Assembly: GCF_900618535.1 (NCBI RefSeq)
Contig: NZ_UYJA01000001.1
Coordinates: 930,001 to 994,000 of the forward strand
DNA: 64,000 bases
Direction of reading: 5' to 3'
Source: Pseudomonas bubulae
GTDB taxonomy: Bacteria > Pseudomonadota > Gammaproteobacteria > Pseudomonadales > Pseudomonadaceae
Shown here: in pieces, positions 19,278 through 27,028 of the stretch
Layout of the letters: each line of letters opens with the position of its first letter
How positions within the stretch are numbered: the stretch's first letter is position 1
Made by a program: the position numbers and the translations under genes
Notes under the pieces: generated by a model
The model's database searches: none
The model's input: only the letters and a program-made list of their open reading frames with translations
What the model was told of the DNA's origin: nothing

Positions 19278-20144
19278 CTACGCGGGCATGCGGCCAAACT
19301 TGCCCGACTGGAAGTCCACAAACGCCTGATGGATTTCGGCGTCGGTGTTCATCACAAACGGCCCATGGCCCACGATCGGTTCGTCGATCGGCTCGCCGCT
19401 GAGGACCAGCAGCACGGCGTCGTTATTGGCTTCAAGGCGGATGCTCGAGCCATCACGCTCAAACAGCGCAAGCTGCCCTTCACGCACCACGTCCTGACCG
19501 TTGACCTCGACCGCACCATGCAGCACCACCAGCGCAGTGTTGCGGCCCGGGTGAAGATCCAGCGTAGTCGACTTGCCCGCATTCAAGCGGATATCCCACA
19601 CGTCGATCGGCGTAAAGGTATGGGCCGGGCCGCGTTTGCCATCGAACTCACCGGCAATCAGGCGCAAACGGCCGGCATCGTCCTTGAGCGCCAGGTCGGG
19701 GATGTCACGGTCGACGATGCCCTGATACCCCGGCGCGGCCATTTTGTCCTTTGCCGGCAGGTTGACCCATAGCTGCACCATCTCCAGCGGGCCGCCACTG
19801 CGGGCAAACGCCTCGGAATGGAACTCCTCGTGCAGGATGCCGGACGCTGCGGTCATCCACTGCACATCACCCGGGCCGATCACCCCGCCGTTGCCGGTGG
19901 AGTCACGGTGTTCCACTTCGCCCTTGTAGACGATGGTCACCGTTTCAAAACCACGGTGCGGGTGCTGGCCTACACCACGACGCTCTGTAGTGGGCGTGAA
20001 CTCGGCTGGCCCGGCGTAATCCAGCAACAGAAACGGGCTGATGTGTTTGCCCATGCTGTCGTAGGAAAACATCGTGCGAACCGGAAAACCATCGCCGACC
20101 CAATGAGGGCGGGGGGCCTGATAAACACCAAGAATTTTTTTCAT
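19278..20144 (-). CDS. Pirin-family bicupin protein
   Basis: The 288-residue protein has the pirin hallmarks: N-terminal cupin with HPHRGFETVTIVYKGEVEHRD (metal-binding His residues), GDVQWMTAASGILHEEFH, and a C-terminal cupin around residues 180-270. Bacterial pirins often act as quercetinase-type dioxygenases or redox sensors; the substrate here is unknown. The start at 20144 is supported by a strong GGAGGTGCAAC ribosome site. Upstream dyads at 20224-20248 could bind a LysR-type regulator that is not in the immediate vicinity. Confidence 0.92.
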   Translation of the reverse strand: MKKILGVYQAPRPHWVGDGFPVRTMFSYDSMGKHISPFLLLDYAGPAEFTPTTERRGVGQHPHRGFETVTIVYKGEVEHRDSTGNGGVIGPGDVQWMTAASGILHEEFHSEAFARSGGPLEMVQLWVNLPAKDKMAAPGYQGIVDRDIPDLALKDDAGRLRLIAGEFDGKRGPAHTFTPIDVWDIRLNAGKSTTLDLHPGRNTALVVLHGAVEVNGQDVVREGQLALFERDGSSIRLEANNDAVLLVLSGEPIDEPIVGHGPFVMNTDAEIHQAFVDFQSGKFGRMPA

Positions 20145-20223
20145 GTTGCACCTCCTGTAAATCATGGCAACAACTATAGATTCGTCGCACCCATAAGACT
20201 AGACAGGTTTTTTGGTACTGATC

Positions 20224-20248
20224 GTTCTATGAATGGAACAATTATTCC
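20224..20248. promoter_or_regulatory. Overlapping dyads upstream of the pirin gene
   Basis: GTTC-N8-GAAC (20224-20239) overlaps GGAA-N6-TTCC (20235-20248), about 80 bases upstream of the pirin start. Such TTC/GAA dyads are typical of LysR operators in Pseudomonas pirin-type promoters. No protein is assigned. Confidence 0.4.
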
Positions 20249-20300
20249 GCCCTGCATCAGCGGGTCAAGCCTGTAATGGCCGGAGCAAAACCAACTAAAT

Positions 20301-20316
20301 CAGAAACTTGTTTCTG
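20301..20316. promoter_or_regulatory. Perfect dyad upstream of the TonB receptor gene
   Basis: CAGAAA-CTTG-TTTCTG is a perfect 6-bp inverted repeat about 80 bases upstream of the receptor start. It does not resemble a Fur box; the AT-rich stretch at 20338-20356 is at best a poor Fur match. Binding factor unknown. Confidence 0.35.
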
Positions 20317-20394
20317 GTTTATCAATCGTGCTGCGTCTAATAACTATTCCTATTAACAAGAATGAAATTTCTTACTTCGGAGCCTAGGCACGCG

Positions 20395-22869
20395 ATGCAA
20401 CGACCCAACTTGAGCCGGACCCCTCTTTCGATCGCCACCCAACGCCGGACGGTACGTCACACCTTGCTGTCCAGTGCCCTGATGGCCTCGGTCATGCTGG
20501 GGGCATCCCTTGCCAGCGCGGCGCCGGTGGCCCTGAACATTCCGTCGCAAGCCCTGGCCAGCGCGCTGAATGAACTGGGCAAGCAGGCCAACCTGCAGAT
20601 CCTCTACAGCCCGGATCAGGTGCAAGGCATCAAGTCGCGTCCAGTGAGCGGTTCGCTGGAGCCGGTCAAGGCACTGGAGTCACTGCTGCAGGGCAGCGGC
20701 ATCTCGTATCAGCTCAACGGCGACACGGTGATTTTGAGCGCCCCCCAAGGCAAAGGTCTGGAACTGGGTGCAACCACTGTCACAGGCCAGGGCCTGGGCG
20801 ACTCGCTGACCACCGAAGACACCCATTCCTATACTACCGGCGCCAGCAACAGCTCGACCAAACTGCCGCTGTCGATTCGCGAAACCCCGCAGACCGTCAC
20901 AGTAGTCACCCGCCAACTGATGGACGATCAAGCCGCACAGAGCATCGGCGATGTACTGCGCAACGCGCCGGGCATTTCCACCCAGGCCTACGACAGCGAC
21001 CGCATGGAGTACTCGGCCCGCGGCTATGCCATCACCAACTTTCAGTACGACGGGGTCAACACCCTGTATGACGGCGTGTTCGATGAAGGTGCGACCAAGG
21101 TCGATATGGCCCTGTATGACCGCGTCGATATCGTCAAGGGCGCTACTGGCCTGTTGTCCGGCTCGGGCGAGCCGTCGGCCACGGTCAACCTGATTCGCAA
21201 AAAACCGACCCGCGACTTCAAGGCATCGGTCACTGCCAGTGCGGGCTCGTGGGACAACTATCGCACCGAAGGTGATATCTCCGGGCCGTTGAATGACGAT
21301 GGCAGCGTGCGCGGGCGAATGGTGGCGGTTTACCAGGATGCCGACTCGTACCGCGACCACTACTCACGTAAAAATGACGTGTTCTACGGCATCATCCAGG
21401 CCGACCTCACCCCCGACACCCTGTTCACCTTCGGCATGGACTACCAGAATATCAAACCTCGCGGCTCGTCCTGGACCGGCAACCCGTATTACTTCTCCAA
21501 CTACACCAAAACCGACTTCAGCCGCTCGTTCAACCCGGCCACCGACTGGAGCCGCCGCGACGTCCAGATCCAGTCCACCTTCGCCTCCCTGGAGCACCGT
21601 TTCGCCAATGACTGGAAAGTCAAAGGCACCCTCACCCAGCAAACCAACGACCACGACACCCTGCTGGGTTCGGCCAGCGGCGGGATGCCAGATCCGGTCA
21701 CGGGTGACGGCATGTTCTTCTACTGGGGCCAGTGGGAAGGCCATCGCGTCCAGAACACCTTCGATATCAATGCGACCGGCCCGTTTACCCTGTTTGGCCG
21801 CGAACATGAACTGGTAGTGGGCGCAACCTCCCAGACCTCCCGCCAGACCGGCGCGACCTTCGACGGCAGCGAATTCCGTGAGCTGTCGAGCAGCATTTTT
21901 GACTGGAACGGCAAATACCCGAGACCGGACTTCCCGAAAAACGGCAAATACGAAACCAACCAAAATCAAAACAGCGCCTATATCGCCGCACGCTTCAAGC
22001 CGGCAGACGACTGGTCGATTATCCTTGGCAGCCGCGTAAGTGATTTCCAGTACAACAGCACCTACAAGTACTACGAGCAGACCAGCACGTTCCAGGACAA
22101 CAAGACCACGGCAAAACAGCACGGCGAGGTGACGCCCTACGCCGGGGTTGTCTACGACATCAACGACAACTATTCGGTGTACGGCAGCTACACCTCGATC
22201 TACAAACCTCTTACCGAGCAGAGCAGTTCCGGTGCCACCCTGGCCCCCACAGAAGGCAACAGCTACGAACTCGGTTTGAAGGGCGAGTACTTTGATGGCC
22301 GTTTGAATGCCAGTGCGGCCGTGTTCCGGACCGAACAGAAAAATGTACCGATTCAGGTCGGCACTAACGCCAACACCAACCTGGGCATTTATGAATCCCT
22401 TGATGGTGCGACCACCAACGGCATCGAGCTGGAACTGGCCGGTGAACTGATGCCGGACTGGAACCTGATCGCCGGCTACACCTACGCCCGCACCCGCTCT
22501 GATGATGGCGAACGTGTCTACGGCTACCCGCTGGAAACCACCAAGCCGGAAAACGTGGCGCGGTTGTTCACCACTTACCGCCTGCCGGGGGTGCTGAACA
22601 AAGTCACCGTGGGCGGTGGCGTGAACTGGCAAAGCCCGTTCTACGGCAAGATCTACAACGATGCCAAGGGCGACTACGACATCATCGAGCAGCACAGCTA
22701 CGCGCTGGTCAACCTGATGACCCGCTACGAGTACAACGAACACCTGACGTTTAACCTCAACGCCAACAACGTGTTCGATAAAAAGTACCTGTCGGGGCTG
22801 GGTAACTTCAACACCACCTACTATGGCGAACCACGCAGCCTGATGCTGACGTCCAAGTACACCTTCTAA
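20395..22869 (+). CDS. TonB-dependent siderophore receptor with N-terminal signalling domain
   Basis: This is an outer-membrane ferric-siderophore receptor of the FpvA/FhuE class, 824 residues from the chosen ATG. It has a signal peptide ending near ASAAP and an STN signalling domain (LNIPSQALASALNELGKQA to ISYQLNGDTVIL, about residues 45-120). A plug follows (RETPQTVTVVTRQLMDDQ, DIVKGATGLLSGSGEPSATV), then a 22-strand barrel ending in the terminal aromatic MLTSKYTF. An in-frame ATG lies 33 bases upstream, but the one at 20395 has the better spaced AGGC/GGAG upstream. STN receptors usually work with a FecI/FecR-type sigma/anti-sigma pair; none is adjacent, the nearest being the FecIR pair at 30840-32326, which has its own receptor. 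Confidence 0.93.
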   Translation: MQRPNLSRTPLSIATQRRTVRHTLLSSALMASVMLGASLASAAPVALNIPSQALASALNELGKQANLQILYSPDQVQGIKSRPVSGSLEPVKALESLLQGSGISYQLNGDTVILSAPQGKGLELGATTVTGQGLGDSLTTEDTHSYTTGASNSSTKLPLSIRETPQTVTVVTRQLMDDQAAQSIGDVLRNAPGISTQAYDSDRMEYSARGYAITNFQYDGVNTLYDGVFDEGATKVDMALYDRVDIVKGATGLLSGSGEPSATVNLIRKKPTRDFKASVTASAGSWDNYRTEGDISGPLNDDGSVRGRMVAVYQDADSYRDHYSRKNDVFYGIIQADLTPDTLFTFGMDYQNIKPRGSSWTGNPYYFSNYTKTDFSRSFNPATDWSRRDVQIQSTFASLEHRFANDWKVKGTLTQQTNDHDTLLGSASGGMPDPVTGDGMFFYWGQWEGHRVQNTFDINATGPFTLFGREHELVVGATSQTSRQTGATFDGSEFRELSSSIFDWNGKYPRPDFPKNGKYETNQNQNSAYIAARFKPADDWSIILGSRVSDFQYNSTYKYYEQTSTFQDNKTTAKQHGEVTPYAGVVYDINDNYSVYGSYTSIYKPLTEQSSSGATLAPTEGNSYELGLKGEYFDGRLNASAAVFRTEQKNVPIQVGTNANTNLGIYESLDGATTNGIELELAGELMPDWNLIAGYTYARTRSDDGERVYGYPLETTKPENVARLFTTYRLPGVLNKVTVGGGVNWQSPFYGKIYNDAKGDYDIIEQHSYALVNLMTRYEYNEHLTFNLNANNVFDKKYLSGLGNFNTTYYGEPRSLMLTSKYTF

Positions 22870-22888
22870 GTCAGCAGCGGCAACGAGC

Positions 22889-22920
22889 CTGCTCGCGAAG
22901 GCCAAGCGCATCGCGAGCAG
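22889..22920. terminator. Hairpin between the convergent receptor and hcnC genes
   Basis: CTGCTCGCGA / TCGCGAGCAG with a 12-base loop lies between the convergent TonB receptor and hcnC stops. The stem is a REP-core fragment and may serve as a bidirectional terminator. Confidence 0.6.
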
Positions 22921-22926
22921 ACCGTG

Positions 22927-24183
22927 TCAGGCACTCACGGCTTTTTTCAGCGCCACCGGTTGCAAGTCAAAACGCTCCGCCAGAAACGGCGTGACCTCCA
23001 GCGGCAGCGGCTCTTGCCGCACCAGTGCGTCGAGCATGACACCGGTGATCGCCGAAGTCAGGATGCCGGTACGGAAATGCCCGCAGGCATTCAAATACCC
23101 CTCAATCCCCTTCATGGGCCCCAGGATCGGCAGCTCATCGGGGGAGCCTGGCCGCAACCCGGCCCAGGTACGCTTCAGGTTGGCGTCCTTGAGTTCGGGA
23201 ATACAGCGCATCGCCCCCTGTACCAGCCCGGTGATTTCAGGGAAGGTGGTGGTCACGTCGAAGCCTTTGTCTTCGGTAGTGCTGCCAATCAGGATTTCGC
23301 CGTTGTCCTTTTGCGCCAGGTAGCAATCACTGGTGGTCAGGCAGCCGTTCAGCAACTTGGGCATGCGCTCGGTCAATACAATCTGCCCCTTGACCGGGGC
23401 CACAGGGATACTCAAGTCAGTGGCCATCACGCTGAGTTCTGCCGCCCAGGCGCCAGCGGCATTAATCAGGGTTTTGCAGTGGAACGCGCCCTGGCTGTCG
23501 GTGCGCACGCCGGTCACCTTGCTGCCCTGACGCATGACCTCGATGACGTTGGTGTTGAAGTACAGATCGACTCCATTTTGCCGGGCCCCTTCGGTGTAGG
23601 CATCGGTCAACCGGAACGGGCTCACCTGGTGATCGCACAAAAACTCCAGCGCACCTTGCGCATCGTGACTGACGCTCGGCTCCGCCTCGCGCAGGGCCGC
23701 CTGGTCGAGCCAGCGCACCTCATCGGCCAGATGCGGGATATTGGCGACAATATGCTCGGCATAGAGCCGGTCTTCATCGTCATAAATCACGTACTTGAGC
23801 CCGGTGCGCTCGAACTTGAAATCCATCCCGTGGTTTTCCAGCAGTTCCTTGTGCAAGCCGGGGTACAAGGCATTGGATTGCAGGGCAAAGTCGAAAAAAC
23901 ACGCTGGCAGGATATGCGGGGTACTGGCGTCGACAATCACGGCCGAACCCCGGGCTTCACGCTTGCGTTCGGCAGACATCATGCGAAAAAAAATCACCCC
24001 GCAGCCCAGCCCCACGGACTCGCCGATGGCCCACAGCCCGCCTGCCGACGCGCGGCTGGCATTGCCGGGGCGCTTGCAGTCGATCAGGGCTATTTTAAGA
24101 TCCTTGCGCCGGGACAGGTGATACGCACAGGAGGCGCCAATAACACCGCCACCGGCGATGACCACGTCATAGGTCTTGATCAT
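22927..24183 (-). CDS. hcnC: Hydrogen cyanide synthase subunit HcnC
   Basis: HcnC is the FAD-dependent, D-amino-acid-oxidase-like subunit of the membrane-bound enzyme that oxidises glycine to hydrogen cyanide and carbon dioxide. The 418-residue protein starts MIKTYDVVIAGGGVIGASCA, a Rossmann FAD motif, and contains the family segments RASAGGLWAIGESVGLGCGV and LTTSDCYLAQKDNGEILIG with a C-terminal WAGLRPGSPDELPILGP. The stop of hcnB ends one base before its ATG, so translation is coupled. The long in-frame extension upstream lies inside hcnB and was rejected. Similarity to HcnC of P. protegens-type strains is recognised from memory and is strong. Confidence 0.94.
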   Translation of the reverse strand: MIKTYDVVIAGGGVIGASCAYHLSRRKDLKIALIDCKRPGNASRASAGGLWAIGESVGLGCGVIFFRMMSAERKREARGSAVIVDASTPHILPACFFDFALQSNALYPGLHKELLENHGMDFKFERTGLKYVIYDDEDRLYAEHIVANIPHLADEVRWLDQAALREAEPSVSHDAQGALEFLCDHQVSPFRLTDAYTEGARQNGVDLYFNTNVIEVMRQGSKVTGVRTDSQGAFHCKTLINAAGAWAAELSVMATDLSIPVAPVKGQIVLTERMPKLLNGCLTTSDCYLAQKDNGEILIGSTTEDKGFDVTTTFPEITGLVQGAMRCIPELKDANLKRTWAGLRPGSPDELPILGPMKGIEGYLNACGHFRTGILTSAITGVMLDALVRQEPLPLEVTPFLAERFDLQPVALKKAVSA

Positions 24184-24184
24184 G

Positions 24185-25582
24185 TCAGGCATCCTTGCTC
24201 GCGTTGATAAAAGCCGAAAACGGCACGGGTTCCAGCGGGAATCGCGGGCGCAACCAGCCCACATCCTTGCGCCCGGTGGCTTCACGCAGGCGGTCACTGC
24301 AATAACCGACACACATGCGGCCCTGGCAGTCGCCCATGCTGATGCGTGTACGCATTTTAAGGCTGGCCATGTCCTGCACGCCCTGGCTGAGCGCAAGGTC
24401 GATATCGGCGCGGGTGACATGCTCGCAACGGCATACCACCGTGTCGGCCTGGGGCAGATCGATCTGGCGCGTACCGCGCCGGGTATAACGATCAATCCCG
24501 CCGCGAAAGCGCATGAGGGTGTTGAGCCTGGACAGGTACTCGCGGCGCTGTTCAAGCGCCTGCTTTGCACTCAGGACCCCACGCTGCTGCAAGATCGACA
24601 ACGCGCCAATCCGCCCCGTGAGCATCGCTGCCTCGCCCCCGCGCATGCCCGTGACATCACCGGCCAGGTGGATTGATGCCTGACTGCTCTGCTGCCAGTT
24701 ATCGGCTTTGGCCGCCAGATAACCGTCGACGTTGTAAGCATGATCCAGACCCATCTGCTGGCTGAGCTGAGTGCGTGGAATAAAGCCATAACCCACCGCC
24801 AGGGTGCAGGCTTTCACCGCCTGCGCCTGGCTCATGTCGGCCTGCCAGGTGTTGGAATAGGGAGCCACGATCACTTCGCTCAGTTCCCCTTCGCCAAACG
24901 CCTGCACCACACCCCAGCCGTAATGCACGGCCACGCCATGGCGCTTGAGGTAAACCAGCATGCTCAGGCCGTCGAGGAACAACTGGGGCTGGTTGAGCAG
25001 CGCCAGGCTTTCCTTGGCAATGCGGCCAAACTCGCACGCTTCATATACCCCGGCCACTTCCACACCCGCTGCGTGCAACTGGCACGCCACCAGCATCAGC
25101 AAGGGCCCGGTGCCCGCAATCAGCGTCGGCCCACGGGGTTTGACAACACCACTTTTGATCTGCAGCTGCAGGCCACCCAGCATGATCACACCCGGGGTGG
25201 TCCAACCCGGGAACGGCACGCTGCGCTCATGGCAGCCAGCGGACAGCAGCAGTTGATCGAAGCCGATTTGCTGCAATTGCTCATGCTCATCCAGCACTTG
25301 CAGGCTTTGCTGACCTTGCCCGCCGACAACGCGATGGTTGAGGCGTACATCCACTGAGTGGGCAATGACCGAAAATTCGCCGTGCAACTTGTGCAGCGCA
25401 GCCTTGTAGCGTTCTCCCAGATAGTCGAGTTCGACACCGTCGCGCAAAGGCCCGCGATAAACTACACCACCCAGCCGCGAGGCTTCTTCGAACAACGTGC
25501 TTTGCACGCCATGCTGCGCCAGCTCTATTGCCGCCGACATCCCTGCCGGTCCGCCACCGACAATCACCGTACGGGCGCTCAT
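24185..25582 (-). CDS. hcnB: Hydrogen cyanide synthase subunit HcnB
   Basis: HcnB is the second flavoprotein subunit of HCN synthase. The 465-residue protein begins MSARTVIVGGGPAGMSAAIE, has a pyridine nucleotide-disulfide oxidoreductase fold and a C-terminal BFD-like [2Fe-2S] region with VVCRCEHVTRADIDLAL and GDCQGRMCVGYCSDRLREA (C-x-C then C-x4-C). The ATG overlaps the hcnA stop by four bases. The order A-B-C and the coupling match the known hcn operons of Pseudomonas. Confidence 0.94.
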   Translation of the reverse strand: MSARTVIVGGGPAGMSAAIELAQHGVQSTLFEEASRLGGVVYRGPLRDGVELDYLGERYKAALHKLHGEFSVIAHSVDVRLNHRVVGGQGQQSLQVLDEHEQLQQIGFDQLLLSAGCHERSVPFPGWTTPGVIMLGGLQLQIKSGVVKPRGPTLIAGTGPLLMLVACQLHAAGVEVAGVYEACEFGRIAKESLALLNQPQLFLDGLSMLVYLKRHGVAVHYGWGVVQAFGEGELSEVIVAPYSNTWQADMSQAQAVKACTLAVGYGFIPRTQLSQQMGLDHAYNVDGYLAAKADNWQQSSQASIHLAGDVTGMRGGEAAMLTGRIGALSILQQRGVLSAKQALEQRREYLSRLNTLMRFRGGIDRYTRRGTRQIDLPQADTVVCRCEHVTRADIDLALSQGVQDMASLKMRTRISMGDCQGRMCVGYCSDRLREATGRKDVGWLRPRFPLEPVPFSAFINASKDA

Positions 25583-25896
25583 AGCACCAGCTCCTGGCTG
25601 GCGACGCGGTTGATCCCGGTCTCGACCTGCATACCGGGCTTTACCACGGTCTGGCAGGCGCGACGCTTGTGCCTGCCATCGATATTCACCAGGCAGCAGT
25701 AGCACACGCCCATGCCGCAATAAGCGCCCGTCATCCGCCCGTGGTCGTTGCGCGACAGTTGCCGCACACCCACTGAGTTCAACACGCTGAGCACGGTTTC
25801 ACCTTGAGCGGCATTGACTGGCTGACCATTGACCAGAATGGACATGTCGGCCTGCCTCAAGGGTTGAATATCGTACTGTCGCTTCAAGTCATCCAT
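25579..25896 (-). CDS. hcnA: Hydrogen cyanide synthase subunit HcnA, [2Fe-2S] protein
   Basis: HcnA is the small iron-sulfur subunit of HCN synthase. The 105-residue protein shows QYDIQPLRQADMSILVNGQP, GETVLSVLNSVG and a cysteine-rich YCGMGVCYCCLV followed by RRACQTVV, the Fer2_4-type cluster site. I chose the ATG at 25896 because AAGGA then sits eight bases upstream; in-frame ATG 25905 would touch that site. The leader holds an Rsm-type AAGGATG at the ribosome site and an FNR/ANR-like box about 95 bases upstream. Operon hcnABC is separated by 176 bases from a divergent LysR gene. Confidence 0.95.
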   Translation of the reverse strand: MDDLKRQYDIQPLRQADMSILVNGQPVNAAQGETVLSVLNSVGVRQLSRNDHGRMTGAYCGMGVCYCCLVNIDGRHKRRACQTVVKPGMQVETGINRVASQELVL

Positions 25897-25902
25897 GTCT
25901 GT

Positions 25903-25909
25903 CATCCTT
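25903..25909 (-). promoter_or_regulatory. RsmA/RsmE-type ANGGANG site overlapping the hcnA ribosome binding site
   Basis: On the minus strand AAGGATG matches the ANGGANG recognition core of RsmA/CsrA proteins and contains the Shine-Dalgarno of hcnA. In other HCN-producing pseudomonads the Gac/Rsm cascade controls hcnA translation through this type of site. The match is seen; the regulation here is inferred. Confidence 0.65.
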
Positions 25910-25987
25910 TTTATGTGGTGTTGCCCGGTCAATCACTGGCACCGGGTACCAGGGCCGACGACCTTAGCCTGCTCCTGAAAACAAACA

Positions 25988-26001
25988 TTGATGCGTGCCA
26001 A
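25988..26001. promoter_or_regulatory. Candidate ANR (FNR-type) box of the hcnA promoter
   Basis: TTGATGCGTGCCAA matches the FNR/ANR consensus TTGAT-N4-ATCAA with one perfect half and a GCCAA half. It lies about 95 bases upstream of the hcnA start. A class II activator centred 41.5 bases upstream of transcription start would give a leader of roughly 57 bases. HCN synthesis is known to be oxygen-limited and ANR-dependent in relatives. Confidence 0.6.
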
Positions 26002-26072
26002 TAAACGTCGCGTTTCATGTGTTTTCCAGCCATTACCCTTACACTGCAAACCCCTTGCACACTGGCGCGCTT

Positions 26073-26936
26073 ATGGACCTCGACCTGGCCCGTACTTTCC
26101 TTGAAATTGTCCGCTACGGCAGCCTGGTGGGCGCGGCCGAAAAGCTGCACGTTACCCAGACGGCCGTGACCGCACGGGTACACAAGCTCGAAAGCCTGCT
26201 CGGCGTCACCCTGTTTACCCGCAACCGCGCCGGCGCAAAACTCACCCCCGAAGGCGAGGCCTTTGTGGTGTACGCCAACCAGTTGCTGCACACCTGGGAA
26301 GCCGCACGGCGCGATCTGCCGCGCCCCGAAGGCTTGCATCAGTTGCTGCATATCGGCGGGGAAGTCAGCCTGTGCAACCCGCTGATCCTCAACTGGGCCA
26401 AAGCCCTGCGTCAGCACCTCACCACTCATGCCTTGCGCATACAAATCAGCGATGCCGAACAATTACTGCGTCAGATCGAGATGGGCCTGCTGGATGCTGC
26501 ACTGGTCTATCAGCCCGCCTACTGGCCCGGTGTGCAAGTGGAGCAGTTGCTGGAGGAAAAACTGATCCAGATCCGCCGCCCCGAACAACCTGAACCTTAT
26601 GTATACGTCGAATGGGGTGAGGGTTTTCGCCGCCAGCATGACGCCGCCCTGCCCGACAGGGCGCGAGCGGCCATCAGCTTCAACCTGGGCCCGGTGGCCT
26701 TGCATTACATCCTCGACAACGGCGGCAGCGGCTACTTCCGCACCCGTGTGGTCGAGCGCTATCTGGACAGCGGTGCCCTGGAACGGGTGCCCAAGGCCCC
26801 GGAATTCAGCTACCCCACCTACCTGGTGTACTCCCGCGAGCGTGACTGCGCAGCCTTGCAACAGGGCATCGCGCTGCTGCGCGAAATCGTCAGACAGGAC
26901 AGCGACTGGTCACAGCCCCGGGAGCCGGAAATTTAA
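26073..26936 (+). CDS. LysR-family regulator divergent from hcnABC
   Basis: The 287-residue protein has the LysR DNA-binding domain at residues 1-60 (FLEIVRYGSLVGAAEKL, VTQTAVTARVHKLESLL) and a substrate-binding domain after residue 90. The ATG at 26073 is chosen because family proteins start four residues before LARTF; the in-frame upstream ATG would extend it by 26 unconserved residues into the promoter. It shares the intergenic region with hcnA, so it might regulate the operon, itself or the downstream mannose-isomerase-like gene. I know of no established LysR regulator of hcn at this position. Confidence 0.88.
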   Translation: MDLDLARTFLEIVRYGSLVGAAEKLHVTQTAVTARVHKLESLLGVTLFTRNRAGAKLTPEGEAFVVYANQLLHTWEAARRDLPRPEGLHQLLHIGGEVSLCNPLILNWAKALRQHLTTHALRIQISDAEQLLRQIEMGLLDAALVYQPAYWPGVQVEQLLEEKLIQIRRPEQPEPYVYVEWGEGFRRQHDAALPDRARAAISFNLGPVALHYILDNGGSGYFRTRVVERYLDSGALERVPKAPEFSYPTYLVYSRERDCAALQQGIALLREIVRQDSDWSQPREPEI

Positions 26937-27028
26937 GTCGCCAGGCGCCGGATGAAAGCTTTCAGCTTTGTGCCAGATCCCTTAGTCTGCGAGCGTTGAA
27001 TCACCCATAAAAACAATACAGGTGGCAC

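Noticed and set aside
20338..20356. Fur box upstream of the first TonB receptor
   Set aside because: TAATAACTATTCCTATTA is AT-rich but lacks the GATAAT/ATTATC half-sites; too weak to annotate as a feature.
21364..22911. 515-codon minus-strand ORF opposite the first TonB receptor gene
   Set aside because: Shadow of the receptor frame without start signal; the receptor barrel pattern is unambiguous.
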